DNA from: an uncultured Pseudanabaenaceae cyanobacterium
Lineage (GTDB): Bacteria; Cyanobacteriota; Cyanobacteriia; PCC-9006; JAAUQQ01
Direction of reading: 5' to 3'
NCBI GenBank assembly: GCA_938002085.1
Contig: CALLAT010000097.1
Location: forward strand, 1-48,278
Length of the DNA: 48,278 nt
Numbering within the stretch: position 1 is the first letter of the stretch; every line of letters starts with the position of its first letter. Both the position numbers and the translations under genes were made by a program. Of this stretch, positions 43,091-48,278 are shown piece by piece. The notes below the pieces were generated by a model. The model had not been told where the DNA came from, did not search any database, and saw nothing but the letters and a program-made list of their open reading frames with translations.

Positions 43091-43777
43091 TTAGGCCCGA
43101 TCGCGTTGACGCAAAATAAACTCAGCGATCGCTAAATCAACCGGCGTCGTCACCTTCAAATTCGTCTCCTCCCCCGGCACAATCTGCACCGGCAAGCCGC
43201 AGGCCTCGAACAGTGCCGCATCATCCGTCACCTCCAGCCCCTCATCCTTGCCCCGCTGGTGACAGTCCTTCAGACGCTGCACTGCAAAACCCTGGGGCGT
43301 CTGCGCGGCCCAAAGGCGGCTGCGGTCCGGTGTCGATTCAATCCGCTGCTGGTCATCCACCACCTTGATGGTGTCTTTCACGGTGACTGCCGCAATCAGC
43401 CCATCGCAAGTCTCTAGAGCAGTCGTGCAGCGATCAAACAACTCCGGCGTGGCTAAGCATCTGGCTCCATCATGGATCAAGACATGGGTCGCCGTTTCAG
43501 GTAGTCCCTGCAAGCCGTTGAACACAGACTCCTGACGGGTGCTACCGCCTTGAATGAGCGCCACTGTTGTCTCTAACCCCAGACTGTCTAGGGTCTGCTT
43601 AATATCGGGTTGGTCCACGGGCTGACAGATGATGCCGATCCATTCGATTGATGCGGCAGCCTCAGCGGCTCGCAGGGTCCAGCCCAGAATGGTTTGGTCT
43701 AGCAATGGAAGTAGGAGTTTGTTGCGATCGCCCCCCATGCGCTTGCCAACCCCGGCTGCAGGAATAAGTAGATGCAT
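43091..43777 (-). CDS. ispD: 2-C-methyl-D-erythritol 4-phosphate cytidylyltransferase
   Basis: The 228-residue enzyme joins CTP to MEP in the non-mevalonate isoprenoid pathway, giving CDP-ME. The cytidylyltransferase start (IPAAGVGKRMGGDRNKLLLP), ALIQGGSTRQESVFNGL, HVLIHDGARCLATPELF, the TVKDTIKV block and the C-terminal VQIVPGEETNLKVTTPVDLAIAE are all present, and the length is normal. The pathway supplies carotenoid and chlorophyll side chains in cyanobacteria. TAGGAG lies 13 nt before the ATG. Confidence 0.95.
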   Translation of the reverse strand: MHLLIPAAGVGKRMGGDRNKLLLPLLDQTILGWTLRAAEAAASIEWIGIICQPVDQPDIKQTLDSLGLETTVALIQGGSTRQESVFNGLQGLPETATHVLIHDGARCLATPELFDRCTTALETCDGLIAAVTVKDTIKVVDDQQRIESTPDRSRLWAAQTPQGFAVQRLKDCHQRGKDEGLEVTDDAALFEACGLPVQIVPGEETNLKVTTPVDLAIAEFILRQRDRA

Positions 43778-43992
43778 CGCGGACTACAACTCCTAAGGAG
43801 AGCATTAATTTCGAAGGGCAGTGTACTTCACGACAGCCAGGCTAGCGCCTTCCAGGGGCAACTTTCCCAATGTATTTGCTCCATTACACAGGTTCATACT
43901 CCTGTATCGTCACAAATCCTCTGGCCCTCATCAGTCAAGACTTGCAGCTGCGATAGTAGAATGGAAAGTGGTATAGAAAAAGCTCTTTTATC

Positions 43993-44940
43993 ATGCGCAC
44001 CCTGGCCCTTGTCCCCGGCGGGATTAGCGACCAATTTCTGTTCTTTCCGACGTTGAGCAACATCCAACGGTTGTATCCCAATGCTCACATCGACGTGATC
44101 ACAGAACCCCAATCCGTTGGGGCTTATCGCGTTTGTCAAGATACTGAGAAGGCCACGGCCTTTGATTTTGGCGATCGCAACAGCCTGGCCGACTGGGGCA
44201 ACCTGCTCGGGGTCATGCGTGAGAAAGAGTACGATGCCGTCCTTTCCCTCAACAACAGCTGGGGCATTGGCCTCGTGTTGTGGCTGACCGGCATCCCCAA
44301 CCGCATTGCCTACAACGGTCCCGCTAACCCCTTCTTGACTCAAACCATTGAGCAGAAAACGGGGCAGTACAAAGCAGACATGTTCCATGACCTGCTCACG
44401 GGCCTAGATATTCATCAGCCCTCCCCAGCCCTGAACATCAGCGTGCCCCGCAAGGATATTGACTGGGCTGAGTCTGAGCAGAAGCGCTTGGGTCTTGATG
44501 GCGGCTATATCTTGGTTGATGGCCGTACCGAATCAGCTGATCCTCGGGATGTCTACCCCGTGAAGAGCTGGAAGTTGGCCCTGCAAGCCATTCTAGAAAA
44601 GCAGCCTGGCACTCCCATCCTCGTTGTTCAAGAAGAAGGCAGTAGCCTGGCTCAGGACTTGATTGATGCTGGCCTCGCCGTTAAGACAACGGAGCCCACT
44701 GACCTGGGCAAGCTGGCAGCGATGATTGCCGCCGCTAATTTGCTGATGTCCACTTACCAGGCAGCTTTGCACCTGGCTGTGGGCGTGGGAACTTTCAGCG
44801 TTGGCTTGTTTGGTATGACGGACCCCAAGAACGTGTTGCCTGAGAGCGACAAGTTTGTGGGCCTTGCTTCAAATACTGGCAACGCCAAGGACATTGAGCC
44901 CCAGAAGATTCTGGAAACCTTGATGGGTGGAAAGGGCTAG
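43993..44940 (+). CDS. Glycosyltransferase family 9 (heptosyltransferase-like)
   Basis: The 315-residue GT-B protein has a Rossmann start (RTLALVPGGISDQFLFFPTL), VITEPQSVGAYRVC, the acceptor-domain block VLSLNNSWGIGLVLWLTGIP and a donor domain with the ILVDGRTESADPRDVYPVKSW and LLMSTYQAALHLAVGVG motifs typical of GT9 (LPS core) enzymes. It probably adds a sugar to a surface glycan or lipopolysaccharide. A strong terminator follows 39 bp after the stop. It is unlinked to the minus-strand GT4 gene at 5109. Confidence 0.9.
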   Translation: MRTLALVPGGISDQFLFFPTLSNIQRLYPNAHIDVITEPQSVGAYRVCQDTEKATAFDFGDRNSLADWGNLLGVMREKEYDAVLSLNNSWGIGLVLWLTGIPNRIAYNGPANPFLTQTIEQKTGQYKADMFHDLLTGLDIHQPSPALNISVPRKDIDWAESEQKRLGLDGGYILVDGRTESADPRDVYPVKSWKLALQAILEKQPGTPILVVQEEGSSLAQDLIDAGLAVKTTEPTDLGKLAAMIAAANLLMSTYQAALHLAVGVGTFSVGLFGMTDPKNVLPESDKFVGLASNTGNAKDIEPQKILETLMGGKG

Positions 44941-44978
44941 ACTCCTACTCCATCATTCTCTTGAAGTCGGCACAAATT

Positions 44979-45020
44979 AAAAAATAGAGGAGGCAGTATT
45001 GATTGCCTCCTCTATTTTTT
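44979..45020. terminator. Bidirectional intrinsic terminator
   Basis: A perfect 17-bp stem (44979-44995 with 45004-45020) with an 8-nt loop starts with six A and ends with six T. It lies between the convergent GT9 and PAM68 genes and can end transcripts from both. Confidence 0.95.
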
Positions 45021-45044
45021 GTCTTTTCTTAATTGAGCCAACCT

Positions 45045-45617
45045 CTACTTCTTCAACGCCTTCTTACGAGCCTTTTCCTCATCCTTCGCTTCCAAATCCG
45101 CCCGGCGCTTGGCCAAGCTGGCCTTGCGAGCGCCCTTCCAGGCTTCCTTCATGCGGCCAAAGTTATCAGGGAACTGCTCAAAGCCCAGCAAGCTACCTTC
45201 GCTGCGCTCATCCCAGGAAGCGGAGAGCAGGCCATAGCTCAGGCCCACTACGCCTAGACCCAGGAATAGCAAGCTGGTGGCTACCACTGCGTAGTTGGGC
45301 AAATCAGGGTAGATATTTTGGCTAATTAAGAAGTAAGCCGCAATAAATGTGAACATGCCCATAAAGCTAGGCACGCCTGAGAAGATCGCCATGCGACGCA
45401 CCATGCGCTGGCTAACCACATCGGGGATGCGAGTCTCTTCTAAGCTGGCTTGGCTATTCGCGCGTTGATTTCTCCCACGACTGCCACTTTGCTTTTTGTC
45501 GGAAATGCGGGGAGCTTTCTTCGGTGTCTCATCCCCACCTTTCTTTTTGCCTGGCTCAAAGGGCAACCGCTCTTGGCCTTCGCTACTGGTTTTATTCTTC
45601 TTCGCGTCAGATGCCAT
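45045..45617 (-). CDS. PAM68-like photosystem II assembly protein
   Basis: The 190-residue protein has a charged N-terminal half (Lys/Gly/Ser-rich, about 1-75), then VVSQRMVRRMAIFSGVPSFMG, two membrane helices (about 82-103 and 113-135) and the ASWDERSEGSLLGFEQFPDNFGRM block typical of the DUF3464/PAM68 family. A Lys/Ala-rich tail follows. PAM68 helps early photosystem II assembly (CP47 or D1 insertion) at thylakoid membranes. It lies behind rpsO, an arrangement conserved in cyanobacteria (general knowledge). Confidence 0.9.
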   Translation of the reverse strand: MASDAKKNKTSSEGQERLPFEPGKKKGGDETPKKAPRISDKKQSGSRGRNQRANSQASLEETRIPDVVSQRMVRRMAIFSGVPSFMGMFTFIAAYFLISQNIYPDLPNYAVVATSLLFLGLGVVGLSYGLLSASWDERSEGSLLGFEQFPDNFGRMKEAWKGARKASLAKRRADLEAKDEEKARKKALKK

Positions 45618-45735
45618 GGCTTCTATATAAGTCAGCGGATATTAAAAGAGAACTGTGAATTGCTGCTTCACCCCAGAGACATTGCTCAGGTGATCAGCGC
45701 TAACCTAACTGTAATGAAAAAACTGGACCTACAGC

Positions 45736-45773
45736 AATTGGCGATTGGTCACTCAAGCAACCAATCGCCAATT
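45736..45773 (-). terminator. 14-bp hairpin between rpsO and PAM68
   Basis: AATTGGCGATTGGT (45736-45749) pairs perfectly with 45760-45773 across a 10-nt loop. On the minus strand it begins 24 nt after the rpsO stop, and a T-run (complement of A at about 45715-45720) follows about 15 nt downstream. It is likely an attenuator or partial terminator that uncouples S15 from PAM68 expression, or an mRNA processing site. Confidence 0.65.
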
Positions 45774-45796
45774 ACAAACCAGATTTTTTGAGCTGC

Positions 45797-46066
45797 TTAG
45801 CCGCGAATGCCTAGCTTGGCAATCAAAGCGCGGTAGCGAGTCACGTCCTGCTTGCGGATGTAGCCCAGCAGACGCTTGCGCTTACCAATCATCTTCAACA
45901 GTCCCTGGCGGGAAGCGTAGTCCTTCTGGTTGGACTGAAGGTGGTTACTGAGCTGCTGAATGCGCTCAGAGAGCATCGCGACCTGGAGGTCAGCAGATCC
46001 CGTATCAGTTTCGTGGATCTGATGGGTGTTGATCAGTTCTTGCTTCTTTTCTTGGGTCAATGCCAT
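45797..46066 (-). CDS. rpsO: 30S ribosomal protein S15
   Basis: The 89-residue protein binds 16S rRNA early in small-subunit assembly. The typical S15 pattern is complete: [16 protein letters not shown]-like block ([19 protein letters not shown]), [38 protein letters not shown] and [13 protein letters not shown]. Normal length. In other bacteria S15 represses its own mRNA; a hairpin in the leader (46109-46130) could take part, but this is not shown. Confidence 0.97.
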   Translation of the reverse strand: MALTQEKKQELINTHQIHETDTGSADLQVAMLSERIQQLSNHLQSNQKDYASRQGLLKMIGKRKRLLGYIRKQDVTRYRALIAKLGIRG

Positions 46067-46108
46067 TGGATGATGTAACCGCTCAAGGTCGGCGCTAAAT
46101 TCGAAATA

Positions 46109-46130
46109 ACAAGTAAGAAGTTACTTGTTC
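46109..46130. repeat. 9-bp hairpin in the rpsO leader / ruvA 3' region
   Basis: AACAAGTAA (46109-46117) and TTACTTGTT (46122-46130) flank GAAG. It lies 43 bp upstream of the rpsO start and 57 bp downstream of the ruvA stop on the minus strand, so it might end ruvA transcripts or structure the rpsO leader. Confidence 0.45.
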
Positions 46131-46186
46131 AGCAACAATAAATACTATCACAGCCTCGCAGGTTGTTGAAGGAAAAATACAGGTTC

Positions 46187-46813
46187 TTACTGCTGGCTCA
46201 ACCAGGTAATCGCCTCACGGATCCAATCCTCCACATCGGAATTTTTGCTGAGGCTCTTTTGCTGTCCCACCATGTCCAGGGCCTGGGTAATCTCGCGACT
46301 GCTGTAGCCCAGGGCCAGTAGGGTCATTTCCACGTCTTCTTGAATTGTGGCCACGGGTCCTGCCCCCGGAGCGGTTAGCAGTCCCACAGATTCGCGCCAT
46401 TCCGACATTTTGGCCCGCAGCTCTAGGGCAAGGCGTTCTGCTGTTTTCTTGCCAATGCCGGGGGCCTGGGAGAGCAAGCGCACATTGCTGGAGACGATCG
46501 CCTGGACTAAATCCTGGGTCTCTAGGGTATTCAACAGCGCCATGGCCGACTGAGCCCCAATGCCGCTGACGCTAATCAGCTGACGAAACAAATCTCGCTC
46601 GACGATGGAGCTAAAGCCAAACAGGGTCCATTGATCCTCTCGCACCTGGAGATGGGTAAACACCTGCGTGGCCTCTCCTGCCAGGGGAATGTCGCTCTGT
46701 AGACGGGGAATGATTTGGATTTCATAGCCCACGCCTTGGACGTCTAAGAATAAGACGACTTTCTTATTGAGCCGCTGCACTCCAACGACGAGACCTTTCA
46801 AAAACGTAATCAT
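46187..46813 (-). CDS. ruvA: Holliday junction branch migration protein RuvA
   Basis: This 208-residue DNA-binding subunit of the RuvAB complex recognises four-way junctions in recombination repair. N-terminal OB fold (MITFLKGLVVGVQR, FLDVQGVGYEI), tandem helix-hairpin-helix motifs (VSGIGAQSAMALLNTL and APGIGKKTAERLALEL) and the C-terminal RuvB-contact domain (VEMTLLALGYSSREITQAL) are visible. I chose the ATG at 46813 because RuvA proteins begin MI-x-x-L-x-G; the frame runs seven codons longer. The acidic pin region is intact. Confidence 0.95.
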   Translation of the reverse strand: MITFLKGLVVGVQRLNKKVVLFLDVQGVGYEIQIIPRLQSDIPLAGEATQVFTHLQVREDQWTLFGFSSIVERDLFRQLISVSGIGAQSAMALLNTLETQDLVQAIVSSNVRLLSQAPGIGKKTAERLALELRAKMSEWRESVGLLTAPGAGPVATIQEDVEMTLLALGYSSREITQALDMVGQQKSLSKNSDVEDWIREAITWLSQQ

Positions 46814-46839
46814 GCAGCCCGGCCCTTCATTCATAAAGA

Positions 46840-46857
46840 GACATGGCAGACCATGTC
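46840..46857. repeat. 7-bp hairpin upstream of ruvA
   Basis: GACATGG (46840-46846) and CCATGTC (46851-46857) flank CAGA. It lies between the O-methyltransferase stop and the ruvA start on the minus strand. It is probably a transcript 3' structure; it has no U-run. Confidence 0.35.
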
Positions 46858-46881
46858 CCTACATCCATACTTCAGCCCAGC

Positions 46882-47538
46882 CTAGCGCTTCATGGCCAGG
46901 GTCAAGCCATCGGCGACGGGAAGCAGGCTGAGGCTAACTCGCTCATCCTGGTGCAGAGCCTGATTAAAGGCTCGAATTGCTTGGGTTCGCTTGTCCTCGG
47001 AATCTGCTTCCACCACCCGCCCGGCCCAGAGCACGTTATCTATTGCGATTAGCCCCCCTGGCCGTATCAGCTCCAAGCATTGCTCGAAGTAGCGAGGATA
47101 ATTCCGCTTATCTGCATCGATAAAGGCAAAGTCAAAGCTGCCGCTCTGCCCATCGGCAATGAGTTGATCTAGGATGTCAATTGCTGGCGCTAAGCGCAGA
47201 TCAATTTTGTCGGTGACTCCAGCAGCCTCCCAATATTGCTGGGCGATCGCAGTCGATGCTTTATCCACGTCACAGGCAATCACCTGGCCATCCTCCGGCA
47301 GTGCCATTGCCACCACCAGACTGCTATAGCCCGTGAACACTCCTATCTCCAGCGTCCGCTTTGCCCCCAGGAGCTGCACCAATAGCGCCATAAACTGACC
47401 CTGCTCCGGTGCAATCTGCATCACCGCCGCTCGGTGCTGGGCCGTCTCCTCCCGCAGCTGCCGCAACAGATCCGCTTCCCGCAGGGAGTTTTGCAGCAAA
47501 TAATCGTATAGCTCAGGTGAGAGACCTAAATCTTTCAT
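46882..47538 (-). CDS. O-methyltransferase, caffeoyl-CoA/COMT-like class I
   Basis: The SAM-dependent enzyme has the family N-terminus (LGLSPELYDYLLQNSLRE), AAVMQIAPEQGQFMALLVQLLG, SAM-binding motif I RTLEIGVFTGYSSLVVAMALP, the metal-site region FDFAFIDADKRNYPRYFEQCL and GGLIAIDNVLWAGRV. It methylates a catechol-type hydroxyl in known homologues; the cyanobacterial substrate is unknown. I use the ATG at 47538 (218 residues), which matches the family length. Two further in-frame ATGs lie at 47568 and 47604. Confidence 0.88.
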   Translation of the reverse strand: MKDLGLSPELYDYLLQNSLREADLLRQLREETAQHRAAVMQIAPEQGQFMALLVQLLGAKRTLEIGVFTGYSSLVVAMALPEDGQVIACDVDKASTAIAQQYWEAAGVTDKIDLRLAPAIDILDQLIADGQSGSFDFAFIDADKRNYPRYFEQCLELIRPGGLIAIDNVLWAGRVVEADSEDKRTQAIRAFNQALHQDERVSLSLLPVADGLTLAMKR

Positions 47539-47775
47539 CACAGGATGGGGAATGGATAAAACAATCATCCAAAGCTTAAAGCCAAATGCTTCGGTGCAAC
47601 TCACGAAACGAAGCCTCTGTGGCCTAGCTGCGGTCTACAGTTTTGCAACAAAAGCAACTCAGCAAGCAATAGCTCCTCCCCTTACCGTTATTCTCAAAGA
47701 AGTACCTTCAAAGCGCCTAGCTGCCACGGTACTCCAGCCCCTTCCCCGCAATGAGTTTAAGAATTGGGAGCCCCT

Positions 47776-48278
47776 ATGCGATCGCCCCTCACTTCAACTG
47801 CCGCCTCGGCATCTCTTTCCGCGACCTCCATCCCCCCTTTTCCTCAATCGCTGTTCTCTCAAGTCCCGTTCGCTCCAACATTCCGACAGCGGCTCTTCAG
47901 ACGAATTGTGATCGGGCTGATGCTGGTTACTGCCCTGCTCTGCCTCACAGGCTGCGGCAAGCAGGGGCCGGACAGCAAATTGATTAAGCAGGCGATCGCC
48001 CTGGAATTTGGCCAGGCTCAAGTCGAGCTAAGTCAACAACTCAATACCCAACCTCCCAGGTTCAAAATTGAGCGGGTGGATATCACCAAGCAAACTCCCC
48101 TGCGAATCGAAGGCGAAGCCGCTGTTCGCATCCAAGGCAAATACGACGCCAGCATCAAATTCCCCGACCAGCGCTATCGCCAAGCCGATAACGACTTTGA
48201 TTTGTACCTACAACAGCAAGGGGATACAGACTTCTGGCGTTTAGCCATTCCTCAACCGAGAGAAGGCGCTGCAAGCCA
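47776..48278 (+). CDS. Putative lipoprotein, 3' end outside the window
   Basis: An open frame starts at ATG 47776, with GGGAG 5 nt in front, and runs to the end of the window without a stop (about 167 codons). It has a long Ser/Pro-rich N-terminus, a basic stretch (RQRLFRR), a hydrophobic core and the lipobox LTGC (Cys60). Later ATG/GTG starts (47920 or 47908) would give a more usual signal peptide. The mature part has LEFGQAQVELSQQL and a beta-strand-rich segment (RIEGEAAVRIQGKYDASIKF) of unknown function. Diverges from the O-methyltransferase gene. Confidence 0.7.
   Translation, partial: MRSPLTSTAASASLSATSIPPFPQSLFSQVPFAPTFRQRLFRRIVIGLMLVTALLCLTGCGKQGPDSKLIKQAIALEFGQAQVELSQQLNTQPPRFKIERVDITKQTPLRIEGEAAVRIQGKYDASIKFPDQRYRQADNDFDLYLQQQGDTDFWRLAIPQPREGAAS

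Overview
The window is chromosomal DNA of a cyanobacterium. The evidence is the frequent HIP1 octamer GCGATCGC (for example 2369-2376), a cyanobacterial-type Fur/Zur regulator, an rpsO-PAM68 gene pair, class II fructose-bisphosphate aldolase, and many families expanded in cyanobacteria (CHAT-TPR, CHASE2, DUF928, DUF1822, DUF4336, Uma2, secreted haemagglutinin-like proteins). The genus cannot be fixed by reading alone.

Layout. 1-6.4 kb (minus): a secreted TPR-CHAT protein, an ABC exporter with an unusual C-terminal tail, and a glycosyltransferase. 6.6-9.2 kb: a membrane protein, a Uma2 nuclease-fold protein, glyoxalase II and a small unknown protein. 9.4-13.5 kb (minus): a high-affinity phosphate operon pstS-pstC-pstA-pstB followed by a GNAT acetyltransferase, with a Pho-box-like array upstream and a MITE-like inverted repeat between pstC and pstA. 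14-15.8 kb: an M3 oligoendopeptidase. 16.1-16.3 kb: a 201-bp hairpin-rich MITE just upstream of a second TPR-CHAT gene. 19.5-25.6 kb: an AT-rich stretch with no HIP1 octamer seen, coding for a long carotenoid-oxygenase-like protein, a DUF4336 protein and a haemagglutinin-like exoprotein. 25.7-33.0 kb (minus): a degenerate histidine kinase, DUF928, CHAT-CHASE2, DUF1822 and a sigma-70-like gene. 33.3-38.1 kb: an alpha/beta hydrolase, a fibrillin-like protein, a coiled-coil membrane protein, tRNA-Lys(UUU), fructose-bisphosphate aldolase and a small secreted protein. 38.3-40.9 kb (plus): a second sigma-like/DUF1822 pair. 41-48 kb: an unknown protein, a GC-rich tandem repeat, zur, a small protein, ispD, a GT9 glycosyltransferase, PAM68, rpsO, ruvA, an O-methyltransferase and the start of a lipoprotein gene.

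The most interesting theme is a scattered set made of three CHAT protease-like proteins (two exported TPR-CHAT, one membrane CHAT-CHASE2), a secreted haemagglutinin-like protein, DUF928 and two sigma-like/DUF1822 pairs. All are accessory cyanobacterial families. Together they could form an envelope-sensing proteolysis and transcription circuit, but this is inference. A second theme is two HisKA-like helices that lack the phospho-acceptor histidine: Tyr in the ABC exporter tail and Cys in the kinase at 25.7 kb. No CRISPR array, rRNA, prophage or complete insertion sequence was seen.
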